64,000 bases of DNA from Chitinophagaceae bacterium (GTDB taxonomy: Bacteria; Bacteroidota; Bacteroidia; Chitinophagales; Chitinophagaceae). The notes under the pieces were generated by a model, which saw nothing but the letters and a program-made list of their open reading frames with translations, was not told the DNA's origin and made no database searches. The translations under genes and the position numbers were made by a program. Below are positions 18,527 through 27,895 of the stretch, piece after piece. The stretch's first letter is position 1. The number at the start of each line of letters is the position of its first letter. Location of the stretch: positions 2,377,001 through 2,441,000 of the forward strand of contig JADJPV010000001.1 of assembly GCA_016713085.1 (NCBI GenBank). Direction: 5' to 3'.

Positions 18527-19234
18527 TTAAAAAATCTTTAAATAAATATTTATGTAATACAGGCCGGTAAGTAAAAAAGTGAGCCCTGCCACAATCCGCA
18601 TTACCTTCTCCACTTTGCTGATGGCCTTAAAATACATCCCTAATTTCTCCATACTGAATGCTATTACAAAAGCAAAGAAGATAACGGGTAAGCCTGTGCC
18701 AATTGAAAATACAACAGGTAAGCTCAACCCTGCTGATGCAGATAAAGTCATTGGTATAAGCATAGCAAAGAACAAGGCACCGCTATAGGGACAGAATGCC
18801 AATGCAAATACTACTCCCAATAAAAAAGAACCAAGCAAGCCTTTGTCTTTGAATTTTTCTGAAAGCCTGTCAGTTAAATTTCCTTTGGATAAAAAATTGA
18901 GTTTAATAGCACCCAGCATAATTAAACCAATAAGGATCATCAATGGACCGATGAATTTTTCACCATTGCCCTGGAATAATTTTGCTACCTGGAACTTACT
19001 GGCTCCAAAATAAATAATTGCCGCCAGTGCTGTATACGAAAACATCCGCCCCAATGTATACAACAGGCCGCTGAGTAATACCTTTCGTTTATCAGTAAGT
19101 GTTTTTGCAATATAGGCTGTGGCAGTAATATTGGTTGCTAAAGGGCAGGGGCTGATTGCTGTGAGTAAGCCCAATGCGAAAGCTGCCAGAAAGGGCAGCT
19201 CCCTGTTTTGTGCAAGATCAGTTAACCAATCCAT
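18527..19234 (-). CDS. arsG: ArsG-family (CcdA-like) membrane transporter, arsenic cluster
   Basis: The 235-residue protein has six predicted membrane helices with two conserved Cys-Pro motifs, LLTAISPCPLATNI near residues 25-38 and FALAFCPYSGALFFAML near 143-159, the pattern of the DsbD/CcdA family. In Bacteroidota this subgroup next to ars genes is named ArsG, proposed to export aromatic aminobenzylarsenicals. Its start lies one base after the arsF stop, so the two are translationally linked; a CcdA-type thiol channel paired with a thioredoxin-like ArsF would also make sense as a redox pair. The substrate is inferred from family naming. Confidence 0.8.
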   Translation of the reverse strand: MDWLTDLAQNRELPFLAAFALGLLTAISPCPLATNITATAYIAKTLTDKRKVLLSGLLYTLGRMFSYTALAAIIYFGASKFQVAKLFQGNGEKFIGPLMILIGLIMLGAIKLNFLSKGNLTDRLSEKFKDKGLLGSFLLGVVFALAFCPYSGALFFAMLIPMTLSASAGLSLPVVFSIGTGLPVIFFAFVIAFSMEKLGMYFKAISKVEKVMRIVAGLTFLLTGLYYINIYLKIF

Positions 19235-19235
19235 C

Positions 19236-19645
19236 TTATTCTTTTATAAATTCCTGAATGTATTTTTTCAATTCTTCTTCAAACAGTTTTTCACTGCCGG
19301 CTTTCATAAAAGCAAATTCTGTGAGGTCTTTTTTCTTGCCTGTTTTAGGATTGAATAAAAACAGTGCAGTGCCTGTTGCTTCAAACTGCTCTGCTTTTTT
19401 TGCATTTTTCTTATCATCCACATTTACTAATGTAAAAGGAATGCTTGAAAAGTTATTGGCTAAGGTTGCTCTTGTCAACTTTTCAATTAATATACAGGTA
19501 ACGCAGCGGTGTTCAGAATGAAACTGAATAATTTCAATTGTGCCTGCAGTAACTGCTGTTTGTTTGCTTTGCTGTGCCTGACTGTTGCAGGATGTAAATA
19601 AAATTGCCAGAATGGAGAGAACAGTGTGATGCTTAACTTTTTCAT
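19236..19645 (-). CDS. arsF: ArsF-family thioredoxin-fold protein, one frameshift near the start
   Basis: The mature part has the thioredoxin-like pattern TIEIIQFHSEHRCVTCILIEKL, with a CVTC active site, and a beta strand with SIPFTLVNVDDKKNAKKA. An internal ATG follows the CVTC motif, so a start there would lose the active site. The frame upstream reaches a lipoprotein-like signal (TVLSILAILFTSCNSQ) and, with one A added to a run of five at 19640, the ATG at 19645 (MKKVKHHTVLS). About 136 residues. It directly precedes arsG. In related clusters ArsF is annotated as a subunit of nitrophenyl-arsenical reduction; here thiol exchange with ArsG is an equally good idea. Confidence 0.8.
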
Positions 19646-19656
19646 ACGAGTTTAAT

Positions 19657-20630
19657 TTATAAGATAATATTGAAAAGATATCCTGAGAAAATTATACAAG
19701 CTGTAACTACAGCAAAAAAGATAGCAATCAGTTTCCATGTCATCACTTTTTTCAGCAATGTCGCTTCTGGTATAGAGAGACCTACCACTGCCATCATAAA
19801 GGCAATGGCTGTGCCGATGGGTATACCTTTTGCTACAAATACCTGTATGATGGGTAAAATACCTGCTGCATTACTATACATCGGAACACCAAGTATTACT
19901 GCAATCGGAACTGCAAAGGATTGTCTTTGCTGATATAATGTTCAAAAAAGCCGGTAGGAATAAAGCCATGCATGGCAGCTCCCAATCCAATACCTATTAT
20001 AATATACCAAAACACACCTTTAATAATGCCCAGCGCTTCTTTAAATATTTCAGGCATTCTTTGCAGCAATGTTCTTTTCTCTTCATCCAGTTCAGCTTCT
20101 GTATGTGCATTCGCAAGAATATTCTGAACCCAGGGTGTTAAATGCTTTTCTAATTTTAGTCTGCTGAGGATCATTCCGCCAATCATTCCCAGAATAATAC
20201 CACTGGATGCATAGATAACAGTTGCTTTCAATCCAAACATTCCAATGAACAAAGCGATGGCTACTTCGTTTACCAATGGGGAAGTAATTAAAAAAGCAAA
20301 TGTTACACCAAGCGGAATACCACCTTTTACAAAGCCGATAAATAACGGAACAGAGGAACAGGAACAGAACGGAGTGATGGCTCCAAAAGTGGAAGCGAAT
20401 AGATATTCAAGACCAAACAGCTTATTCCTGGAAAGGAAATTTCTTATTTTATCAACCGGAAAATAGGAGTTGACCACTCCCATTACTGAGGTAATGATAA
20501 ATAACAGGATTAAAATTTTCAAAGTGTCATATACAAAAAAATTAAGAGCGTCTCCTAATTTACTATGAGTTGCAATGCCAAAAACAGAATATATAAGCCA
20601 GTCAGCGAAAGTTTGTACCCAGTCGAACAT
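19657..20630 (-). CDS. ArsP/YraQ-type permease, one frameshift
   Basis: The protein belongs to the permease family that includes ArsP (COG0701). It has about eight membrane helices in two halves; the first carries FGAITPFCSCSSVPLFIGFVKGGIP with the conserved Cys-Ser-Cys-Ser-Ser motif, the second GVPMYSNAAGILPIIQVFVAKGIP. The frame breaks near 19912-19922: one more T in CCTTTGCAG gives FAVPIAVILGVPMYSN and joins the halves to about 323 residues. It probably exports an organic or trivalent arsenical or a related thiol-reactive compound. It is in the minus-strand ars series, 15 bases from the rhodanese gene. Confidence 0.85.
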
Positions 20631-20645
20631 GATTGTAATTTTAGT

Positions 20646-21113
20646 TTAGCAACAGGCACTGCCATCACTGTTGGGTGAATCGCAGCAGGAGCTGTTGTCA
20701 GATGGTGTTTTTGCAGTTGAAGTACTGCAACAACCGCTGTTTGTATTTGTTCCCAATACAGTAGTTGTATCCCCTTTGGTTGGAAACCCTTTTTGAGCCC
20801 AACGGATAATTCCATGCTGCATGTTAACCACTTTGCCCGGATCATATCCGTTATTCAGTAAGAAACCTGCTGCCCGTAAACTTCTGCCACCGCCACGGCA
20901 AACCATTACAAGATCTTTATCGAACGGCAATTCAGTGTAACGAACCTCAAATTCACTCAGTGGTATATTAACAATAGCAGGAACATCATAAGCAAGTTGT
21001 TCCACTTCATCTCTTTCTCTTACATCAACCAACAATGCGCCTTTCTTTACCCACGACTGTGTTGTGGTTGGGCATATTTCATTTACCATAGTTTGTTTTG
21101 TTTCCATGTTCAT
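20646..21113 (-). CDS. Rhodanese-like protein with a Cys-pair-rich tail
   Basis: The first 110 residues form a rhodanese domain (ALLVDVRERDEVEQLAYDVP near 28-47) with the active-site loop MVCRGGGRSLRAA (Cys at about residue 73). The last 30 residues hold three Cys-Cys pairs (SGCCSTST, SSCCDSP, SACC-end) in a Ser/Thr/Asn-rich linker. A tail of this sort is not part of the rhodanese fold and looks like a soft-metal or metalloid binding arm. It lies between the ArsP-like permease and a CPKC thioredoxin-like gene, so delivery of arsenite or persulfide is a sensible guess. Start at 21113 or two codons later cannot be settled. Confidence 0.85.
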   Translation of the reverse strand: MNMETKQTMVNEICPTTTQSWVKKGALLVDVRERDEVEQLAYDVPAIVNIPLSEFEVRYTELPFDKDLVMVCRGGGRSLRAAGFLLNNGYDPGKVVNMQHGIIRWAQKGFPTKGDTTTVLGTNTNSGCCSTSTAKTPSDNSSCCDSPNSDGSACC

Positions 21114-21117
21114 TGGT

Positions 21118-21357
21118 TTATTGTTTCAGTAATTGTTTAATTTCATTTACATCAGCTATGCGGCCTTTTACTTTTGCTACATCATCAATCATCAGCACAG
21201 GTGTGGTCAATACATTGTACTTCATCATTTCTTCTATGTCTTCAATCTTCGTAACATCAGCTTCAATGCCTGTTTGTTTCAAAGCTTCCAGTACATTGTT
21301 GTAAGTGGTCTTGCATTTAGGGCAACCGGGGCCTAATACTTTAATATTCATTTTCAT
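21118..21357 (-). CDS. Small thioredoxin-like protein (redox-active disulfide protein 2 type)
   Basis: The 79-residue protein starts MNIKVLGPGCPKCKTTYNNV with a CPKC redox motif and ends with a thioredoxin-fold half containing VLTTPVLMIDDV (cis-Pro). This is the minimal thioredoxin family often found beside permeases of the COG0701 group and ArsR regulators. It probably reduces the rhodanese, the arsenate reductase or the permease's Cys motif. It lies 4 bases before the rhodanese gene in the direction of transcription. Confidence 0.88.
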   Translation of the reverse strand: MKMNIKVLGPGCPKCKTTYNNVLEALKQTGIEADVTKIEDIEEMMKYNVLTTPVLMIDDVAKVKGRIADVNEIKQLLKQ

Positions 21358-21368
21358 TGTTGTAAAGT

Positions 21369-22085
21369 TTATTTATGAGGTAATAATAATTTAACCGGCT
21401 CAGCTTCATCAAACGAAATTATTTCCAGATGGCCGGCCTGATATCTGTTCCATAACCTGTAGTGAATATGCAGATAGCTGTCGTGATGTGTAAATATGGT
21501 TTGATGATGCTGTGAATAAAATCCCAGCATCTGTGCTTTCTGATGGCTGAACGTATTGATCTGTTTTGCTTCCTTTAATGTTTCAGGATTAATTGTTGTT
21601 ACAGAGCTGTCTTTAAACATAATATGACCACTTCCTTCTTTTACTTTGCCAAACAGCAGGAAAGGAAATGCCGTTGCTGTGTCTGTACCATGCTGATGGG
21701 CTGCATTTGTTACAGCAGTTTCAAGTTCTCTCATTGAACTGATTTTTCGAGTAAGGACAATCGTGTCCCACTCAGCCACATCCGCATAAACCAGGAAAAT
21801 TGCTTTCAGGTCTTTTACATCTCTTAACAGGAAAGGTTTTTTCTCCGTTGTAATTGCAGCAACAAAAGATCTGCTGTCCCATACAATGATTTCGCCCCGT
21901 AAATTTTCCACCGGACCAATTGCATACAAATGTTTTGCATTGATGGTATCAACTAAAATGGCCGCATCGGTTCTTCCTTCCTGGCCGATCTTACTCATTT
22001 TGCCACTGTACTTCACAACTGGCTGTTGCGCAAAACCAACCTGGGCCAGAAAAAAGAAAATCAATATAGATAATGTATGCTTCAT
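21369..22085 (-). CDS. Secreted acetolactate-decarboxylase-like protein
   Basis: From the ATG at 22085 the protein has a signal peptide (HTLSILIFFFLAQVGFAQ) and about 238 residues. The C-terminal part contains HDSYLHIHYRL and AGHLEIISFDE, matching the His-x-His and Gly-His zinc ligands of the alpha-acetolactate decarboxylase fold; RGEIIVWDSRSFVA in the middle is also family-like. An upstream in-frame Met at 22151 would bury the signal peptide and is less likely. The family normally makes acetoin in the cytoplasm; an exported member between an arsR gene and a thioredoxin is odd, and its substrate here is unknown. Confidence 0.75.
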   Translation of the reverse strand: MKHTLSILIFFFLAQVGFAQQPVVKYSGKMSKIGQEGRTDAAILVDTINAKHLYAIGPVENLRGEIIVWDSRSFVAAITTEKKPFLLRDVKDLKAIFLVYADVAEWDTIVLTRKISSMRELETAVTNAAHQHGTDTATAFPFLLFGKVKEGSGHIMFKDSSVTTINPETLKEAKQINTFSHQKAQMLGFYSQHHQTIFTHHDSYLHIHYRLWNRYQAGHLEIISFDEAEPVKLLLPHK

Positions 22086-22113
22086 GCTGTTTTCGGTAAA
22101 TGGGGTAAAATTG

Positions 22114-22419
22114 TTATTCAAAAAAAGTTGCAAAAACTTTCTTTGCTTCATCCCATGCTTTTTGGTTAATACAGTATTTAACTCTTGGAGGCATCACATC
22201 TCCCTGAATCAACCCCGCATCTTTCAACTCTTTCAGATGTTGGGAGATGGTTGATTGAGCCATTGGAATTTCTTCCGTTAGCTGGCCGGTAAAACAACAG
22301 GCCTGCTTTTCAAGAAAATTCAGAATCCGAATCCTGATGGGGTGTGACAGTGCTTTTGCATACCTGGCAAGTGCTTCTTCTTTAGCCGTGTAATTGATTT
22401 CGGTGGTTGTACGTTGCAT
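22114..22419 (-). CDS. Second ArsR-family regulator
   Basis: The 101-residue winged-helix protein has ARYAKALSHPIRIRILNFLE near 18-37, the effector segment KQACCFTGQLTEEIP with adjacent Cys near 40, and the recognition helix MAQSTISQHLKELKDAGLI at about 53-71. It is clearly related to the ArsR at 18144-18476 but lacks the C-terminal CC. An operator-like palindrome (22435-22450) lies 15 bases upstream. It would be the first gene of a series running through the acetolactate-decarboxylase-like, thioredoxin-like, rhodanese, permease, arsF and arsG genes. Confidence 0.9.
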   Translation of the reverse strand: MQRTTTEINYTAKEEALARYAKALSHPIRIRILNFLEKQACCFTGQLTEEIPMAQSTISQHLKELKDAGLIQGDVMPPRVKYCINQKAWDEAKKVFATFFE

Positions 22420-22434
22420 AGTCTTAAGTTGTTC

Positions 22435-22450
22435 ATCGCAAATGAACGAT
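22435..22450. promoter_or_regulatory. Probable ArsR operator 2
   Basis: ATCGCAAATGAACGAT, within the palindrome CATCG...CGATG, lies just upstream of the second arsR and in the divergent region before the PFOR gene. It shares ATCGCAA....ACGAT with operator 1 at 18489-18504. Confidence 0.7.
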
Positions 22451-22616
22451 GATTAAATAAGATAGACTATGACTTTTGTCACGGAGCGGAATGATACCCA
22501 ACATAAACTTCCGGATTATTCGAAAATCCTATTGATATTAGTTTTTTTGCTGATTCTCATCATTTCCTCCCTTTTTGGTGTCAGGTACTTTTATCCCTTC
22601 AAAATAACCAATTATT

Positions 22617-25600
22617 ATGGACACAAATAAAAGCGTCGAAGTAATACCAGCCAAGCCCGAAGTAGAGGTAATGGACGGTAACGAAGCAGCTGCCTATATT
22701 GCTTACAAATGCAATGAGGTTTGCGCAATTTATCCAATTACTCCTTCTTCTAACATGGGCGAATGGGCCGATGAGTGGAGTGCAAAAGACATCAAAAACA
22801 TTTTCGGTCAGGTGCCCCGAATCATGGAAATGCAGAGTGAAGCAGGTGCCGCAGGTGCCATTCACGGAGCATTACAGGGCGGTGCATTAGCATCTACTTT
22901 CACTGCATCGCAGGGTTTGCTGCTGATGATTCCCAATATGTACAAAATTGCGGGTGAGTTAACTCCAACCGTATTTCATATTGCTGCCAGGAGCTTAGCT
23001 ACTCATGCCTTGTCCATCTTTGGTGATCACAGTGATGTGATGGCCGTAAGAGCAACAGGGTTTTCGATGTTATTTGGCAATAATGCACAGGAAGCAATGG
23101 ATATGGCGCTGATTGCACAGGCTGCAACGCTGAAATCCAGAGTTCCTTTCATGAATATATTTGACGGCTTCCGTACTTCACATGAACTTTCACAGGTTGA
23201 AATCATTCCTGATGAAGTAATTAAAGCTATGATGGATGACAAGGCAATTACTGACCATCGTGACAGGGCCTTATCTCCCAACAATCCATTTATCCGTGGT
23301 ACTGCTCAAAACCCTGATGTGTTTTTCCAGAACAGGGAAGCAGCCAATCCTTATTATGAAAAAGTTCCCGGCATTGTTCAGGCAGAAATGGACAAGTTCT
23401 ATGAACTGACCGGCAGAAGATATAACCTCTTTGATTATTACGGACATCCGCATCCAGATCGTTTGATCATTATCATCGGTTCTGGTGCAGGTGCTGTACA
23501 GGAAACAGTTGATTATCTCAACTCAGAAGGAAAGAGAGTAGGTGTACTCATTGTTCGCCTGTATCGTCCATTCTCTATTGAAGCATTTATCAAAGCAATT
23601 CCTAAATCTGTAGTGGCAATTGCTGTACTCGACAGGTGTAAAGAACCAGGCAGTATGGCTGAACCATTATATATGGATGTGGTGAATGCCCTGAACGAAT
23701 CGCAGGAAAATCATCATGCACATGTTATTGGCGGCCGTTATGGTTTGTCATCAAAAGAGTTTACTCCTGCAATGGTGAAAGCAGTGTTTAAAGAACTGAA
23801 ACAAAAACGTCCGAAGACTCACTTTACAATCGGTATTGATGATGATGTTACCCATCTGAGTTTGTGGTACGATAAAACATTCAACCTCGATTCACAGCAT
23901 AAATTCCGTGGATTGTTCTTTGGATTAGGTGCCGATGGTACGGTGAGTGCAAATAAAAACTCCATTAAGATCATTGGTGATAAAACAGATTTCTTTGTAC
24001 AGGGTTATTTTGTGTATGATTCCAAGAAATCGGGTTCATTAACTGCATCTCACTTACGTTTTGGTGAAAACCCAATCCGTTCTACCTACCTGGTAAACTC
24101 AGCAAACTTTGTGGCCTGTCATCACTTCAATTATTTAATGAAGTATGATATCCTGAAAGATGCGGCTTATGGCGCAACCTTTCTGTTAAATACTCCTTAT
24201 GATAAAGATGAAGTGTGGGCAAAACTTCCAAGAAAAATTCAGGAAGAAATCAAACACAAACATTTAAAATTCTTTGTGATCAATGCTTATACCGTTGCAA
24301 AAGAAACCGGTATGGGTAACAGGATCAATACTATTCTGCAAACCTGCTTCTTTGCCATCAGCAATGTATTGCCGAGAGAAGAAGCCATTGCAAAAATTAA
24401 AGAAGCGATTTACGATACTTACTGGAAGAAAGGTGAAAAAATAGTACAGAAAAACTACGAAGCTGTTGATGCTACGCTTGAACATCTGTATGAAATCGAT
24501 TATAAAAACCTCTTGATTGGTACAAAAGAACAGGATGCAACAGTGCCATTTGATGCTCCAGAATTTGTGAAAGGAGTTTTAGGTAAAATTATTGCCGGCG
24601 AAGGTGATGATCTTCCGGTAAGTGCTTTTCCTGTTGACGGTCAGTTTCCTTCCGGTACTACCAAATGGGAAAAAAGAAATATTGCTGATGCTGTTCCGGT
24701 TTGGGATGCTGATTTGTGTACACAGTGCGGTAAATGTTTCATGATCTGTCCGCATGCTGCCATCCGTCCGAAAGTATATGATAAGGAATTGCTGGCATCA
24801 GCTCCTGATTCATTCAAACATGTTGCACCAATCGGTAAAGAGTGGAATAAAGAAACAGAAGCATATACACTGCAGGTGTCAACAGAAGATTGCACAGGAT
24901 GTACATTATGTGTTGAGTTCTGCCCAATTACAAGTAAAACAGAACCAGGACATAAGGCTATCAACATGATTGATAAAACAGAGTTCCAGGAAAAAGAAAT
25001 TGAAAACTGGGATTACTTCTTAAGCATTCCTGAAGTGGATCGTTCAAGAGTAAACAGGAATACTGTAAAAGGTTCACAGTTCTTCCAGCCATTGTTTGAG
25101 TTCAGTGGTGCATGTTCAGGTTGTGGTGAAACTCCATACCTGAAATTACTTACACAGTTGTTTGGCGAAAAAATGATCGTTGCCAATGCAACAGGTTGCT
25201 CATCCATCTTTGGAGGTAATCTGCCAACAACACCATGGACATCGAATAAAGAAGGTGTAGGGCCGGCATGGGCCAACTCACTGTTTGAAGATAATGCCGA
25301 GTTTGGTTTAGGTATTAAAATGGCCAACGATAAAAAAAGAGACATTGCGATGCAATTGCTTGATGAATTGCGTCCGTTTGTTGGTGAAGGTTTAGTAGAC
25401 AGCATTGTTGCTGCACCTGAAACAACAGAAGGAGAGATACAGGCGAAACATGTTCTTATTGGTTTGCTGAAAAACAACTGGAGAATATGAAATCAGTTGC
25501 AGCGAACAATCTTTATCACCTGGCTGATTTCCTTGCAGAGAAATCTGTTTGGATCATTGGTGGTGATGGATGGGCTTATGATATTGGTTATGGTGGTTTG

Positions 25601-26176
25601 GATCATGTACTCAGCACCGGTGAAAATGTAAACATCATGGTACTGGATACAGAAGTATATTCCAACACCGGCGGACAAAAATCAAAATCTACTCCATTAG
25701 GTTCAAGTGCGAAGTTCTCAGTAAATGGTAAAACAACCGGTAAGAAAGACCTGGCACTGCAGGCCATTGCACACGGAACAGCTTATGTTGCACAAATTGC
25801 AATGGGTGGAAATGATATCCATACTGTAAGAACAATCCTGGAAGCAGAAGCTTATCCTGGTCCTTCATTGATTATTGCTTACAGTCACTGTATTGCACAT
25901 GGTATTGATATGGCAAAAGGTGCAGAAGAACAGGATTTTGCAGTGAAGAGCGGTTACTGGCCACTGTTCCATTACAATCCGATGAAACCAAGAGGTGAAC
26001 GTTTTGTAGTTGATTCAAAAGATCCTTCCATGTCATTGAGCGAATTCATGTATCATGAAAACCGTTTCAATGTAATTAAGGCAAAAGATCCTGAACTGGC
26101 AGCACGCTTTATGGTTCAGTCTGAAGAAGCAAAAGTGAGCAGGTGGGAACGTCTTCAAACACTGAAAGGTTTATAA
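22617..26176 (+). CDS. nifJ: Pyruvate:ferredoxin (flavodoxin) oxidoreductase, one frameshift
   Basis: The enzyme converts pyruvate and CoA to acetyl-CoA and CO2, reducing ferredoxin. Domains in order: pyruvate-binding domain (CNEVCAIYPITPSSNMGEWAD), domain II, the gamma domain, a 2x[4Fe-4S] ferredoxin insert (CTQCGKCFMICPHAA and CTGCTLCVEFCP), and the TPP domain (CSGCGETPYLKLL, then GGDGWAYDIGYGGLDH and LDTEVYSNTGGQ). The frame breaks at 25470-25490, where CTGAAAAACAACTGG needs one more A to read LKKQLENMKSVAANN; repaired length is about 1,186 residues, as usual. It is oxygen-sensitive in most bacteria and suits low-oxygen growth. It is divergent from the second arsR. Confidence 0.96.
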
Positions 26177-26205
26177 GAAAAATAATTTCCGTATGAAAAA
26201 TTGAA

Positions 26206-26232
26206 GGGAATCTCATTTGAGATTCCCTTTGT
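26206..26232 (+). terminator. Rho-independent terminator after nifJ
   Basis: GGGAATCTCA-TT-TGAGATTCCC is a perfect 10-bp stem followed by a T-rich stretch (TTTGTATTTT). Confidence 0.85.
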
Positions 26233-26259
26233 ATTTTAACTGAAGAAATTTTGCAGCAG

Positions 26260-26510
26260 GCGTTCCGATGGAACGCAACATCCTTTTTCACACAGGAGTT
26301 ACCCATCATCTGTCCCTACGGGACAAAAAAGCTCAGGCATGATAATTTCCATTTTTGAAAGGTATACGGAATAGATTTTTTTGCTTTTCCATCACCACAA
26401 AGTATGCGTAGCAAAGTTTGAATGATGTTCTGCTTTTGATGGCCGTTGTGCCGTCGGCACAATTCATGGGTAACCAAGAATCAGACTGTAGCTGCGTTCC
26501 GTAGGAACGC
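26260..26510. repeat. Intergenic cluster of four small palindromes
   Basis: Four short perfect hairpins with 3-base loops occur in about 250 bases: GCGTTCCGATGGAACGC (26260-26276), TGTCCCTACGGGACA (26311-26325), TTGTGCCGTCGGCACAA (26446-26462) and GCGTTCCGTAGGAACGC (26494-26510). The first and last share the same stem. No coding frame is convincing in this 310-base gap between nifJ and the next gene. They look like a REP-type composite element. Confidence 0.65.
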
Positions 26511-26537
26511 TTGATGAAATAAATCAGATGTGAATGC

Positions 26538-26756
26538 TTATTTTCTTGAAGCCAGTTCTGCCTTTATTTTTTTAAGGTTCAGAAAGTTGATAATTGCGAG
26601 GGGTAAAAAGGCAAAGGGTAAAATGGTAGTTGCAGTAAAGCCTTTCTTTATAAAACCAAAAATTGTAGATATAAGCATAATCATAACTGTAATTGAAAGG
26701 AGTATAACTGCAACAGTCATTTCTTTCTCTCTTTTCTTTAATTCATCTTCGGGCAT
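26538..26756 (-). CDS. Small membrane protein, function unknown
   Basis: The 72-residue protein starts MPEDELKKREKEMTVAVILL and has two hydrophobic segments (about 14-34 and 40-58) with a basic C-terminal end. No family is recognised. The frame stays open upstream (LYTTAVRQLSE) but with no start codon, so the start may be at 26756 or the gene may be disturbed at the 5' end. It lies after the DUF1569 gene at the end of the minus-strand series. Confidence 0.5.
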   Translation of the reverse strand: MPEDELKKREKEMTVAVILLSITVMIMLISTIFGFIKKGFTATTILPFAFLPLAIINFLNLKKIKAELASRK

Positions 26757-26825
26757 TTCCGAAAGCTGCCTGACTGCCGTAGTATATAGTTGGTTTGTAG
26801 TGGCAAAGATAAAAAGGCAGAGATA

Positions 26826-27284
26826 TTACACACCAAACTGCATGAGGTGATGGTCTAAATGCTTCCACATACTCTTTCCCCATTGCTCAGCAGTGAGTTT
26901 GCCAAACATTGGATGCACTTTATCACCAATGCCGACTGCACCTCTCTGGTGAAAACTGGTGATCATTGAAACCAGTTCGTTTTTTTCTGTTTCAAAATCC
27001 CTGTCGCCTTTAATAATAAAATTGGGTGCTGTGGGAAGGCTTTGTCCCCAGGGACTTTCATCATATAACTTTTTTTTCATTGCCCAGCCAATTAAAAGAC
27101 CAATGAACATTCTTGGGATTGGTTTGCTGCTGAGCGGAACTTTAAATGCTTCTTTGCAATGCGCCATCATCTGGCCTGGTGTCATCTTTCCCCATAAACG
27201 TTCACTGTGCGAATTGACAAAATGAATCCGGGTAAGAATTTCATCGAAGGTTTCTTTGTCGAATAAATTTTTCACCTGCATCAT
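26826..27284 (-). CDS. DUF1569 (DinB-like) protein
   Basis: The 152-residue cytoplasmic protein has the DUF1569 pattern: FVNSHSERLWGKMTPGQMMAHCKEAF near residues 23-48, with the His of MMAHC, and a C-terminal MWKHLDHHLMQFGV, which together supply the His ligands of the DinB-like four-helix metal fold. The biochemical role is unknown. It is 10 bases downstream of the next minus-strand gene, at the tail of the complex I series. Confidence 0.85.
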   Translation of the reverse strand: MMQVKNLFDKETFDEILTRIHFVNSHSERLWGKMTPGQMMAHCKEAFKVPLSSKPIPRMFIGLLIGWAMKKKLYDESPWGQSLPTAPNFIIKGDRDFETEKNELVSMITSFHQRGAVGIGDKVHPMFGKLTAEQWGKSMWKHLDHHLMQFGV

Positions 27285-27293
27285 ACTGGATAT

Positions 27294-27683
27294 TTAATGT
27301 TGTTCGTAGTAAGGAATTTCATCATGGCTTACAGCATCTTTCTGCTGCCAGTAAGCGGGAGTAACAATATGACCTGTCTTTGTTCTCAGTGCTCGTCCAA
27401 AAAGAGCATTCGTTACATTAAACATTACATTGGTTACTCCAATAGTAAATGTTTCAGGCTTGTCCGCCATAGCTTCAGCGGGGGCGGAAGCAACCTCGCC
27501 TTCAACTGGCTTTGGAGCTGGCGCAGCTTTCGGAGGAGGGGAAGGAACAACAATCACTTTATAGTTGTTGTATTCAAGCAAATCTTTCAGAAATGCAACA
27601 CGGTCTTTACCTGCGTTTTTTTCAACAACAGCACATTTCACTCCATCCAGATCTTCAAACTCGTGATTTTTATTGATTGCCAT
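27294..27683 (-). CDS. Conserved hypothetical protein with Pro/Ala linker
   Basis: The 129-residue protein has an N-terminal part (LDGVKCAVVEKNAGKDRVAFL) that resembles a compact alpha/beta start, a Pro/Ala-rich linker (PPPKAAPAPKPVEGEVASAP) near 51-70, and a C-terminal part with FTIGVTNVMFNVTNALFGRAL and LRTKTGHIVTPAYWQQ. No signal peptide is visible. No named family is recognised. It follows nuoN and a small membrane gene and may be co-transcribed with complex I. Confidence 0.55.
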   Translation of the reverse strand: MAINKNHEFEDLDGVKCAVVEKNAGKDRVAFLKDLLEYNNYKVIVVPSPPPKAAPAPKPVEGEVASAPAEAMADKPETFTIGVTNVMFNVTNALFGRALRTKTGHIVTPAYWQQKDAVSHDEIPYYEQH

Positions 27684-27689
27684 AATTAC

Positions 27690-27890
27690 TCAATCTTTTT
27701 GGTTTAATTTTTTTATTCCTTTCAGTATGAAATAAAAACCTGCGATAAAAGAGACGGTTACAATTCCCCAAATTATCCAATCTTGAAGCATGTGTGGTCT
27801 GAAAGTCAAATGTCCATGCATGCCTGATAAATAAAAAAGAATACCAAATAATCCAATCATTAAGAACATCAATCCAAGTCCCAGTCTCAT
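27690..27890 (-). CDS. Small two-helix membrane protein after nuoN
   Basis: The 66-residue protein has two membrane segments (about 3-24 and 38-58), separated by GMHGHLTFRPHMLQDW, and ends GIKKLNQKD. It starts 5 bases after the nuoN stop, so it is very likely in the nuo transcript. No known complex I subunit matches; it could be an accessory or unrelated membrane protein. Confidence 0.6.
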   Translation of the reverse strand: MRLGLGLMFLMIGLFGILFYLSGMHGHLTFRPHMLQDWIIWGIVTVSFIAGFYFILKGIKKLNQKD

Positions 27891-27895
27891 TGTTT

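Noticed and set aside
26240..26530. CRISPR array or tRNA in the palindrome-rich gap
   Set aside because: The palindromes are irregularly spaced and differ in sequence; there is no cloverleaf or repeat-spacer period.
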